Position numbers and translations under genes: made by a program
Notes under the pieces: model-generated
Told to the model about the DNA's origin: nothing
The model's input: only the letters and a program-made list of their open reading frames with translations
Databases searched by the model: none
Assembly: GCA_002697705.1 (NCBI GenBank)
Contig: NZXL01000022.1
Span: 1-5,500 of the forward strand
From: Methanobacteriota archaeon
GTDB lineage: Archaea; Thermoplasmatota; Poseidoniia; Poseidoniales; Poseidoniaceae
Reading direction: 5' to 3'
Length of the DNA stretch: 5,500 bases
Shown here: positions 1-5,500 of the stretch, piece after piece
Numbering within the stretch: position 1 is the first letter of the stretch
How the letters are laid out: each line of letters begins with the position of its first letter

Positions 1-1164
1 GGTAAATCATTAGGCCATGTTAGAGAACTAGGAGTCAAGGATAGGTTGGAGAAAACTCCACACTTCCGAGTTACTGGGATAAAGTTCTCCTCACCAAAAG
101 GCCATACTGTTCGCGTTGCTCTACCCGAAGATGATGTCGAAAAGATGGAGGCAGGTTACTCGCTACCAAGAATTCAATTCGACCATCTACTTTTTGATGA
201 ATGTCAAAAGTTAGTTCGTAATGCCAATGGCTCTGTGATTCAAGGAGGAGATGTGAAAACTGTTCTCTTTGATGATGGAAATGGTGGAGAAGACCCTGGC
301 AAAGGAAGCAAAGATAGTCGGCATGCGGCTGGCATCGTTGTTCAAATTGGTGGAAAAAAGGGCGAAGAATTATCTTTTTACTCCAAGGAAATAATTGGGG
401 CTGGAGGATACCGTTGCCCAGTTGCTAGGGCTTTAGTAGAGGATACTTATGAAGAAAATATGATCGATAGAACTCATTATTGCGGAGGATACAGGGAGTA
501 TTGGAGTAATGTCAAAGGCTGTACAGATAATTCTGGAGATATAGAAATCCACTTTGTCGATTCTGTTGTACCTGGATATTTTTGGCTATTCCCTGTTTCA
601 GAAGGAGTGGTCAATGTTGGTATCGGAATGGTCATGAGTTTGATGGATAAACAAAAGAAAAAGTTGAAGGCGATGCAAAAAGATGTTATTGCAAATCATC
701 CACTTTTCAAAGAACGTTTCAGTGAGGCGGAATTGGTCCCTGGAAGTGCGAAGGGTTGGCAATTACCCTTTGGTTCGCCTCGCAAAAAAGAAAAATTACA
801 GCCCCGAAGAAATACCATGAATGGGATTAGATTAGTTGGCGATGCGGCCTCTCTTGTAGATCCATTTTCTGGAGAAGGTGTAGGTAATGCTTTGGTCAGT
901 GGAGAAATGGCTGCAAGACACATTATTGAAAAAATACCTCATAATGTATACCAAGAGGAGTTATGGAATGTGCTTGGTCCAGAATTGAAAAATTCTTTCA
1001 ATATGCAAAAATTAAGTAGGCGCAAATGGTTGTTAAATTGGTTTGTAGGTAAAGCAAGTCGAAAGCCGGCATTACAAGAAATGATGACTGAAATGATTGC
1101 AAGTAAAGAAGCGCAGGAAAATCTACACTCTCCATGGTTTATGTTCAAAACTTTGATGTTTTAG
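1..1164 (+). CDS. Geranylgeranyl-reductase family FAD-dependent oxidoreductase, 5' end missing
   Basis: The frame is open from base 1, giving 387 visible residues. The first codons (GKSLGHVREL) resemble the segment that follows the N-terminal FAD-binding GxGxxG fold in this family, so roughly 40-60 residues, including that fold, lie upstream. The TTG at base 46 is not the start. Seen: PGYFWLFP at residues 191-198, the family's YxWxFP substrate-cavity signature, followed by a VNVGIGM stretch, and the second FAD motif LVGDAASLVDPFSGEGVGNA at 278-297. Family members reduce isoprenoid double bonds, for example in archaeal ether-lipid chains or quinone side chains, usually at the membrane. Which substrate applies here cannot be read from the sequence. 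Odd: the usual GADG motif before the second half appears as G133-A-G-G136, followed by YRCPVAR, so the aspartate is missing. The gene ends 8 bases before the HAD phosphatase start. The family call is firm; the lipid role is inferred. Confidence 0.87.
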   Translation, partial: GKSLGHVRELGVKDRLEKTPHFRVTGIKFSSPKGHTVRVALPEDDVEKMEAGYSLPRIQFDHLLFDECQKLVRNANGSVIQGGDVKTVLFDDGNGGEDPGKGSKDSRHAAGIVVQIGGKKGEELSFYSKEIIGAGGYRCPVARALVEDTYEENMIDRTHYCGGYREYWSNVKGCTDNSGDIEIHFVDSVVPGYFWLFPVSEGVVNVGIGMVMSLMDKQKKKLKAMQKDVIANHPLFKERFSEAELVPGSAKGWQLPFGSPRKKEKLQPRRNTMNGIRLVGDAASLVDPFSGEGVGNALVSGEMAARHIIEKIPHNVYQEELWNVLGPELKNSFNMQKLSRRKWLLNWFVGKASRKPALQEMMTEMIASKEAQENLHSPWFMFKTLMF

Positions 1165-1169
1165 GTGAT
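1163..1169 (+). promoter_or_regulatory. Ribosome-binding site of the HAD phosphatase gene
   Basis: AGGTGAT is an exact complement to part of the archaeal 16S rRNA 3' end. It overlaps the stop codon of the reductase gene and ends three bases before the ATG at 1173. It decides the start: the in-frame ATG at 1134 lies inside the reductase gene and would add 13 residues ahead of the family's normal N-terminus. Confidence 0.7.
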
Positions 1170-1172
1170 TTA

Positions 1173-1958
1173 ATGAATAAAGAATTAACTGAAATCGATG
1201 CTGTTTTTCTAGACTTGGATGGTACTATTTATCTTGGTGGCGAATTGATTCCAGGTGCAATTGAATTTCTGGAACGTTGCCAAGAAAGGGGCATCCGGCG
1301 CTTTTTTCTTTCCAATAACTCGAGTCGTTCAGTTAAACAATATCTCTTGAAACTGAATAGCCTAGGAATCCCTGCAACTCCCGAAGATGTTCTTCTTTCG
1401 ACTCATGATTTACTTTCGTGGTTAGATCACAACAATGTTACAGATACATGGTTGGTTGGAACTGGGGGGATGAAAGAAATGCTCGAAGATGCAGGTATAT
1501 CGACAGAAAGTGAAAATCCGCAATTTGTTGTCTTGGGATATGATACTGAAATAAGCTACAATAAAATTTCAACCGCCAGTATACATTTGCACTCAGGAGT
1601 CCCTTTAGTTGCTAGTCACCCTGACATGGTTTGCCCTTCACCAGACGGTGGGTTGCCAGATGTGGGAGCATATCTTGCAATGTTCAAGGCAACTACTGGT
1701 GTTGACCCTATTCATATCACTGGCAAACCTAACCCTGGAATGATACTGCATAAAATTGAGGCTTTGGGCCTAGACCCATCTCGTTGCGCCATGGTTGGTG
1801 ACCGATTGTATACTGATATCGCCATGGCTTCAAGGGCGAACTGTGTAGGGATATTGGTTCTATCAGGCGAGGCTACTTTAGAAGACCTAGAAAATATCGG
1901 GAAAGATGATGATGAAATGCCTGATATCATTGTTGAAAGTGTAGCAGAGTTACTGTGA
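1173..1958 (+). CDS. HAD superfamily subfamily IIA phosphatase, NagD/AraL-like
   Basis: A 261-residue cytosolic phosphatase, the usual length for the family. The four HAD motifs are all present: DLDGT at 14-18 (D14 nucleophile, D16 acid/base), LSNNS at 46-50, lysine 185 in ITGKPNP, and GDRLYTD at 209-215 for magnesium binding. The region between motifs II and III (about 70-180) is the C2-type cap of the IIA group. It carries ASHPDMVCPSPDGGLPDVGA at 147-166, where relatives have an ATNxDxxxP...GxxPGxGA loop that shapes specificity. Relatives hydrolyse nucleotide monophosphates, phosphoglycolate, 4-nitrophenyl phosphate or similar small phosphates; the substrate here is not deducible. The ATG at 1173 was chosen because a strong ribosome-binding site precedes it and the DxDGT motif then falls at the normal distance from the N-terminus. 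It follows the reductase by 8 bases and precedes the NERD gene by 9, suggesting co-transcription. Confidence 0.9.
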   Translation: MNKELTEIDAVFLDLDGTIYLGGELIPGAIEFLERCQERGIRRFFLSNNSSRSVKQYLLKLNSLGIPATPEDVLLSTHDLLSWLDHNNVTDTWLVGTGGMKEMLEDAGISTESENPQFVVLGYDTEISYNKISTASIHLHSGVPLVASHPDMVCPSPDGGLPDVGAYLAMFKATTGVDPIHITGKPNPGMILHKIEALGLDPSRCAMVGDRLYTDIAMASRANCVGILVLSGEATLEDLENIGKDDDEMPDIIVESVAELL

Positions 1959-1967
1959 TGTGTAATT

Positions 1968-2888
1968 ATGAGTTTCAAGAAACGCTGGACTTGGTGGAGA
2001 GAAAGGTGCAAGAAATTTCCGCACAATGATATTCACAGAGCCGGTGAACTGGCAGAAATGAGATTGTCTAAATTATCTAGGGCTGCTGGTAAAAAAAATG
2101 GCTGGAAGGTGTATGAATCTGTTAGAATCCCCGACCCCGATGGAGGGAGAAGAGAAATTGACATGGTAGTTATTGGCGGTAATATGATTTTGATTGTTGA
2201 ACAAAAACACTGGTCAGGGTCTTTTCGAATTACCAAAGAGCACCATTTTATTCAAACCAGAAATAAGGGCGGAGAACACAATCATGATGGTGTTGCTGAT
2301 AGAATCGCTAGAAAGGCCAGATTATTGGCGGCATTACATAATGAGAGATTGGGTTTGGAAGAAGGTCCTGAAGTTCGTGTCATCGTTGCTATGACTCATC
2401 CGCGTCTTGAATGGCCTAAAATACCTGATGACTTGGCTGGAGAAATGGTTGATGAACAAGGTATGTTAGATATATTGAAACAGGTCAATCCTGGGAAATT
2501 AAATCCTGATTTGGTTGAAACATTAGATGGTTTCAATACTTGGGATGAGGTTCATCTAAATGGGGGTTTGATGCTTAAGGGGGATGTTCATAGTTTGGGC
2601 TTGAGTAAAGACACTGATACAATGTTCTCCAATAGAAACGGCTGGGTTAATGGAGAGACAGAGCACAATAGATCTTTATTTTCATTTTTTAATAATCAAC
2701 CATCATCCGCCACAGTAAATATTGATGGTAAGAATATCCAGTGTAAACTGCCGTTTGGAATGTCTCTTGTAATGCATGTAGTTGGCGAGAAAGAACGAAG
2801 AGAAGTTTTGTGGTCTCAAATTTCAAGCCTAAATATCTCTAAGCCACCTGCGGAATGGAATAAAAATTCTACATCATCAAAGCAATGA
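1968..2888 (+). CDS. NERD-domain (nuclease-related) protein with unassigned C-terminal half
   Basis: 306 residues, with no convincing signal peptide or membrane segment. The N-terminus is basic and Trp-rich (residues 1-18). The NERD domain covers about 22-140: AGELAE at 25-30, REID at 62-65 and VEQKHWSG at 77-84. Together these give the E27, D65, E78-x-K80 set expected of the PD-(D/E)xK-like nuclease fold. By family knowledge NERD proteins are presumed DNA-processing nucleases; activity has been shown for few of them, so the reaction here is inferred. Residues from about 200 to 306 form a second region, polar and probably beta-rich, that I cannot assign to a family. The ATG at 1968 is preceded by GTGAT at 1955-1959, a partial ribosome-binding site overlapping the upstream stop. 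No helicase, methylase or other defence gene is in view, so a defence role is not supported. Confidence 0.8.
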   Translation: MSFKKRWTWWRERCKKFPHNDIHRAGELAEMRLSKLSRAAGKKNGWKVYESVRIPDPDGGRREIDMVVIGGNMILIVEQKHWSGSFRITKEHHFIQTRNKGGEHNHDGVADRIARKARLLAALHNERLGLEEGPEVRVIVAMTHPRLEWPKIPDDLAGEMVDEQGMLDILKQVNPGKLNPDLVETLDGFNTWDEVHLNGGLMLKGDVHSLGLSKDTDTMFSNRNGWVNGETEHNRSLFSFFNNQPSSATVNIDGKNIQCKLPFGMSLVMHVVGEKERREVLWSQISSLNISKPPAEWNKNSTSSKQ

Positions 2889-2914
2889 TAGCGATTGGAT
2901 GATGGGCTAGACTC

Positions 2915-3196
2915 ATGAGCGCCATGATTGAAGCCGTAGGCATAGCGGCTGGGATAATTGGAATCATTGCATGGGGGCCTCAAATAATCCAAGTTTGGGT
3001 TCACAAAAGGCATGATGGAATTTCAATCCCTACCTTTTGCGTAGTTGCATTATCGCTCTTCTTGTGGCTAATCTATGGGATAGCCATAGATTCTCTGGCG
3101 ATGATTTTTTCAAATATTTTGGTCTTAAGTGTGATGTTAATCATCATAATAGGAGTTAGACAGTGTAGGAAAAATGAAGCCTTAGAAAATAATTAA
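2915..3196 (+). CDS. SemiSWEET / PQ-loop family small sugar transporter
   Basis: 93 residues, the normal size for a SemiSWEET half-transporter, which works as a homodimer in the cytoplasmic membrane. Three hydrophobic helices are visible: about 6-28, 40-58 and 60-81. The signature Pro-Gln pair is in helix 1 (WGPQIIQVW, residues 20-28). A basic loop, HKRHDGIS, follows at 30-37. Helix 2 ends with LWLIYGI at 50-56, a typical W-x-x-YG family feature. Asn67 in helix 3 sits where SemiSWEETs place a substrate-pocket asparagine. The tail is short and charged. Characterised relatives move sugars down their gradient; the actual substrate here is unknown. The start at 2915 is uncertain: only a weak purine-rich stretch (GGATGATGGG, 2897-2906) precedes it, and a second in-frame ATG lies at 2924. 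It sits 26 bases after the NERD gene and is followed by a T-rich tract. Confidence 0.87.
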   Translation: MSAMIEAVGIAAGIIGIIAWGPQIIQVWVHKRHDGISIPTFCVVALSLFLWLIYGIAIDSLAMIFSNILVLSVMLIIIIGVRQCRKNEALENN

Positions 3197-3198
3197 TT

Positions 3199-3212
3199 GG
3201 ATTTTGTTTTTC
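3199..3212 (+). terminator. Probable oligo-T archaeal terminator after the SemiSWEET gene
   Basis: TTTTGTTTTT occupies 3202-3211, starting 5 bases beyond the transporter stop codon, with no stem-loop immediately ahead of it. Archaeal RNA polymerase terminates on such non-template T tracts without needing a hairpin. Its position just ahead of a TATA-like element supports a boundary between the left block and the chaperone pair. Activity is inferred. Confidence 0.5.
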
Positions 3213-3220
3213 GTGAAGTT

Positions 3221-3229
3221 CATATATAG
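3221..3229 (+). promoter_or_regulatory. Candidate TATA box for the hsp20-dnaK unit
   Basis: CATATATAG lies about 50 bases ahead of the sHSP start codon, in the only sizeable intergenic gap of the window. If transcription starts roughly 25 bases downstream, near 3250, the leader would be about 25-27 bases and would include the GGTG ribosome-binding element at 3268-3271. No convincing BRE is visible just upstream. A bacterial -35/-10 pair is not apparent. Confidence 0.5.
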
Positions 3230-3250
3230 TGGCGCTCTCGGCACTATGTA
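3223..3250. repeat. Imperfect inverted repeat spanning the TATA box to the predicted transcription start
   Basis: TATATAGTG (3223-3231) and CACTATGTA (3242-3250) form 9-base arms with one mismatch (3225 against 3248), separated by 10 bases. The inner six pairs, ATAGTG/CACTAT, are perfect. It covers both the TATA-like element and the predicted start site, where a dimeric repressor would block transcription. Operator function is inference; arms of this length can arise by chance. Confidence 0.45.
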
Positions 3251-3267
3251 ACCGATGGTTAAGTAGT

Positions 3268-3271
3268 GGTG
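3268..3271 (+). promoter_or_regulatory. Ribosome-binding site of the sHSP gene
   Basis: GGTG, five bases ahead of the ATG at 3277, matches the core of the archaeal Shine-Dalgarno sequence. It favours 3277 over the in-frame GTG at 3229. The GTG would overlap the inverted repeat and lie ahead of the predicted transcription start. Confidence 0.5.
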
Positions 3272-3276
3272 TTCTA

Positions 3277-3954
3277 ATGGCAGGTGGAAAGGACTGGGAA
3301 GACGATTTAATCGAGCAAATGGTTGAGATGTTCAAAGGAATGGGAATGTCACTAAACAAAGAGCAAGTCCGTAAACTAATGATGCAATTTAGATCTCAGT
3401 TTGAGAATATGGGCATCGATGCTGAAAAAATAGCAAAGGGTGATGTCAACTTCAATTTTGATCTTTCAAACCTGAGTAAATTATTCCAATCTGGACAGTC
3501 TATGGAAGACATACTGAGTAATTTAGGCGTAGACTTGCAAGTTGATGCTGCTCCTGTAGAAATCAAAACTCCAGAGATTGAAAGTCAAGACGAGGATGTC
3601 TTGAAATTGCCTGTCGATGATATTTATTTGGATGGGTGGAATATGTCTGTTACTATCGATTTCACTCTAAAAGAAGAAATTCATGAAGATGAGGTTGAAT
3701 TGTCATTGATTAGTGATGGAAGTTTGTTGAAGATAATGAAGGCAACGGGTATAACTCCTGTTGCTCGAGTAGAATTACCTCACCCTTGTGAGGATGTTGT
3801 CGATTGGTCCTTGACTAATGGCATATTAGATGTCACGCTAAAACTCACACCCCAAGGCTCTGCAATCGATGATGAAGTGCCAGAAAATGTCGATGTAAGT
3901 ATCGACTTTGGAGATGATGATGAAGACGATGATGGTGGAATCCCAATATTTTGA
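3277..3954 (+). CDS. Atypical small heat-shock protein (Hsp20/alpha-crystallin domain)
   Basis: 225 residues, longer than the roughly 140-170 common for prokaryotic sHSPs. Residues 1-85 are helical and Met-rich (M15, 18, 22, 24, 35, 36, 45); 86-110 form an acidic linker. The alpha-crystallin domain covers about 111-192: [11 protein letters not shown] (119-129) matches the family's D-x-W-x-VTVD strand, VARVELPHP (162-170) its R-x-x-LP strand, and [10 protein letters not shown] (181-190) its NGVLxVxLP strand. The tail has an acidic run, DDDEDDD at 213-219, then ends in IPIF (222-225), an I-x-I motif that in sHSPs docks on a neighbouring subunit. By family knowledge it would be an ATP-independent cytosolic holdase that binds unfolding proteins. 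It lies 17 bases ahead of dnaK, and 3202-3271 holds its likely own promoter, so co-expression with DnaK under stress is expected. The domain is divergent, so remote homologues might be annotated only as hypothetical. Confidence 0.78.
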   Translation: MAGGKDWEDDLIEQMVEMFKGMGMSLNKEQVRKLMMQFRSQFENMGIDAEKIAKGDVNFNFDLSNLSKLFQSGQSMEDILSNLGVDLQVDAAPVEIKTPEIESQDEDVLKLPVDDIYLDGWNMSVTIDFTLKEEIHEDEVELSLISDGSLLKIMKATGITPVARVELPHPCEDVVDWSLTNGILDVTLKLTPQGSAIDDEVPENVDVSIDFGDDDEDDDGGIPIF

Positions 3955-3959
3955 AAAAA

Positions 3960-3967
3960 GGAAGTGA
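3960..3967 (+). promoter_or_regulatory. Ribosome-binding site of dnaK
   Basis: GGAAGTGA differs from the ideal GGAGGTGA at one base and ends four bases before the ATG at 3972. It is the longest such match in the window, consistent with strong translation of a major chaperone. Confidence 0.7.
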
Positions 3968-3971
3968 AAAA

Positions 3972-5500
3972 ATGAGTAAAGTAATAGGAATTGATCTTGG
4001 AACAACAAATAGCTGTGTAGCAACGATAGAAAATGGAGAAGCGGTAGTAATTGCAAATGCTGAAGGGGCGAGAACAACCCCTTCTGTTGTTGCTTTTGCT
4101 AAAGATGGCGGTGAGCGTTTAATCGGAGTCACTGCTAAAAGGCAAGCTGTAACAAATTCAGATAGAACTCTGTTATCTGTAAAGAGGCACATGGGTACTA
4201 AGTGGAAAACGGAAATCGATGATAAGGAATATACTCCACAGGAAGTCTCTGCATTTATTCTACAAAAACTGAAAGCTGATGCTGAAGCATATCTTGGAAG
4301 TGAAGTTAAGCAAGCAGTGATTACCTGTCCGGCTTATTTCACCGATGCCCAAAGAACCGCAACCAAAGATGCTGGTAGAATTGCGGGCCTAGAGGTTCTA
4401 AGAATAATCAATGAACCAACTGCGGCGGCTTTGGCTTATGGTGTTGACAAGGATGATGATCAAACTATTTTGGTTTACGACTTGGGTGGTGGAACTTTTG
4501 ACGTTTCAGTTTTGGAAATATACCAAGTTGATGGCCAACCACAAATCGAAGTTAAGGCAACTGCTGGAAATAACAAACTTGGAGGGGATGATTTTGATGA
4601 GAAGGTTATCGAGTGGCTAGTAAAGGAATTCAAGAAAGATACAGGGATTGATCTATCCAAAGATGTACAGGCTATGTCTAGATTGAAAGAGGCTGCTGAA
4701 AAAGCAAAAATCGAACTTTCTGGAACCCAACAAACTCAAATTAATCTACCATTCATTACAATGGTTGATGGTCAACCAGAGCACCTGGATATGACTCTGA
4801 CTCGTGCTAAGTTTGAAGATCTGATTTCAAAACTGATTGAAAACACAATGGCTCCAACCAGGCAAGCGATGAAGGATGCTGGTGTAAAGAAAGGAGATGT
4901 TGACAAAGTAATTCTCGTAGGTGGTTCAACTAGAGTTCCTGCGGTTCAAGAAGCGGTAGAAAAGGAAGCTGGTAAAGAGCCATACAAAGGAATTAATCCT
5001 GATGAGGCTGTTGCTATGGGTGCTGCTTTACAAGCAGGAATTATTTCTGGAGATGAGGGTGTTTCGGATATTCTTCTTCTCGATGTTACGCCACTTACCT
5101 TGGGAATTGAAACTCTGGGTGGAGTAACTACTACTATGATTGAAAGAAATACCACAATCCCAGCACGACGCTCGGAAATTTATTCAACTGCTAGCGATAA
5201 TCAACCTGCAGTAACAATACATGTTTTGCAAGGAGAGAGAGAATTTGCAAAGGACAATGTAACCCTTGGTGAATTTACACTGATGGGGATACCTGCGGCT
5301 CCAAGAGGAGTGCCTCAAATTGAAGTAACATTCGATATTGATGCGAATGGTATTGTCAATGTTAGTGCTAAAGACATGGGTACTGGGAAGGAACAATCTG
5401 TTAAGATCGAGTCACAAACCTCACTTAGTGAAGATGAAATACAAGCTAAAATTTCTGAAGCCGAAGAATTCGCTGAAGAAGACCAAAGAAGAAAGGCCAA
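3972..5500 (+). CDS. dnaK: Hsp70 molecular chaperone DnaK, 3' end missing
   Basis: Open from the ATG at 3972 to the window edge: 509 residues of an expected 600-640. DnaK is the ATP-driven foldase that works with DnaJ and GrpE in the cytosol. Nucleotide-binding-domain motifs are intact: [10 protein letters not shown] (6-15, phosphate 1), catalytic K71 in [18 protein letters not shown] (147-157), DLGGGTFD (170-177, phosphate 2) and LVGGSTRVP (315-323, adenosine). The interdomain linker DILLLDVTP is at 366-374. The substrate-binding beta domain follows, with HVLQGER (417-423) and [17 protein letters not shown] (452-468). The alpha-helical lid is only begun and the C-terminus is off the window. 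Residues 75-91 run straight from KRHMGTKWK to YTPQEVS, so the roughly 23-residue insertion seen there in Gram-negative DnaK is absent, as in Gram-positive and archaeal proteins. Position 119 is Cys in ITCPAYF, where Val is usual. It is 17 bases from the sHSP gene and very likely co-transcribed with it. Confidence 0.97.
   Translation, partial: MSKVIGIDLGTTNSCVATIENGEAVVIANAEGARTTPSVVAFAKDGGERLIGVTAKRQAVTNSDRTLLSVKRHMGTKWKTEIDDKEYTPQEVSAFILQKLKADAEAYLGSEVKQAVITCPAYFTDAQRTATKDAGRIAGLEVLRIINEPTAAALAYGVDKDDDQTILVYDLGGGTFDVSVLEIYQVDGQPQIEVKATAGNNKLGGDDFDEKVIEWLVKEFKKDTGIDLSKDVQAMSRLKEAAEKAKIELSGTQQTQINLPFITMVDGQPEHLDMTLTRAKFEDLISKLIENTMAPTRQAMKDAGVKKGDVDKVILVGGSTRVPAVQEAVEKEAGKEPYKGINPDEAVAMGAALQAGIISGDEGVSDILLLDVTPLTLGIETLGGVTTTMIERNTTIPARRSEIYSTASDNQPAVTIHVLQGEREFAKDNVTLGEFTLMGIPAAPRGVPQIEVTFDIDANGIVNVSAKDMGTGKEQSVKIESQTSLSEDEIQAKISEAEEFAEEDQRRKA

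Noticed and set aside
46..48. TTG as the start of the reductase
   Set aside because: The frame is open to base 1, the preceding codons fit the family, and the family's N-terminal FAD fold would be missing.
1134..1172. Upstream ATG extending the HAD phosphatase by 13 residues into the reductase gene
   Set aside because: It has no ribosome-binding site and the extension (MVYVQNFDVLGDL) is unlike the family; the ATG at 1173 has AGGTGAT just ahead of it.
2674..2698. AT-rich run as an internal promoter for the SemiSWEET gene
   Set aside because: It lies inside the NERD coding frame, over 200 bases from the transporter start, and AT-rich runs are common in this DNA.
1968..2888. NERD gene as part of a defence island
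   Set aside because: The neighbours are metabolic and chaperone genes; no defence, phage or mobile genes are visible.
3229..3276. GTG start extending the sHSP by 16 residues
   Set aside because: It lies inside the inverted repeat and just downstream of the TATA-like box, so it would precede the predicted transcript start. It has no ribosome-binding site.
3912..3937. GAT-rich stretch as a microsatellite
   Set aside because: It simply encodes the acidic tail of the sHSP, mixing GAT, GAA and GAC codons in frame.
3838..4192. Two overlapping minus-strand open frames opposite the sHSP end and dnaK start
   Set aside because: They are antisense to well-supported genes and are low-complexity shadows of Asp/Glu-rich codons, with no recognisable domain.
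4411..4620. Plus-strand open frame inside dnaK
   Set aside because: It is an out-of-frame shadow of the conserved DnaK nucleotide-binding domain, with no family resemblance.
1..5500. tRNA or rRNA genes, CRISPR arrays, transposases and insertion-sequence ends
   Set aside because: I read for these and saw none; no tandem spaced repeats, and every long stretch is protein-coding on the + strand.

Overview
The window looks like a compact stretch of archaeal chromosome. It is most plausibly from a planktonic marine euryarchaeon of the Marine Group II/III (Poseidoniales-like) kind, although that assignment is inference from gene content and signals. The pointers are a geranylgeranyl-reductase family gene, ribosome-binding sites that match the archaeal anti-Shine-Dalgarno (AGGTGAT, GGAAGTGA), a TATA-type element rather than a -35/-10 promoter, an oligo-T terminator-like tract, short gaps between genes, and a DnaK of the indel type lacking the Gram-negative insertion. 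The DNA is AT-rich. All six genes lie on the + strand, and no stretch longer than about 80 bases lacks a gene.

Left block (1-3196): the 3' part of a FAD-dependent geranylgeranyl-reductase family oxidoreductase, a NagD-like HAD-IIA phosphatase, a NERD-domain (nuclease-related) protein with an unassigned C-terminal half, and a three-helix SemiSWEET/PQ-loop transporter. The gaps are 8, 9 and 26 bases, so this could be one transcription unit. The four predicted functions do not form an obvious pathway.

Spacer (3197-3276): a T-rich tract suited to archaeal termination, then a TATA-like box embedded in an imperfect inverted repeat, then a short leader. This is the only clear transcriptional boundary in the window.

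Right block (3277-5500): an unusual small heat-shock protein (methionine-rich helical N-terminus, divergent alpha-crystallin domain, acidic tail ending in an I-P-I motif), followed 17 bases later by dnaK, which runs off the right edge with all its visible nucleotide-binding motifs intact. The pair reads as a stress-chaperone operon: the sHSP would hold unfolding proteins and DnaK would refold them. Neither grpE nor dnaJ is in view.

Most of the window is ordinary. The best candidates for something under-described are the sHSP architecture and its palindrome-containing promoter. Lesser ones are the NERD protein's C-terminal half and a substituted motif in the reductase.
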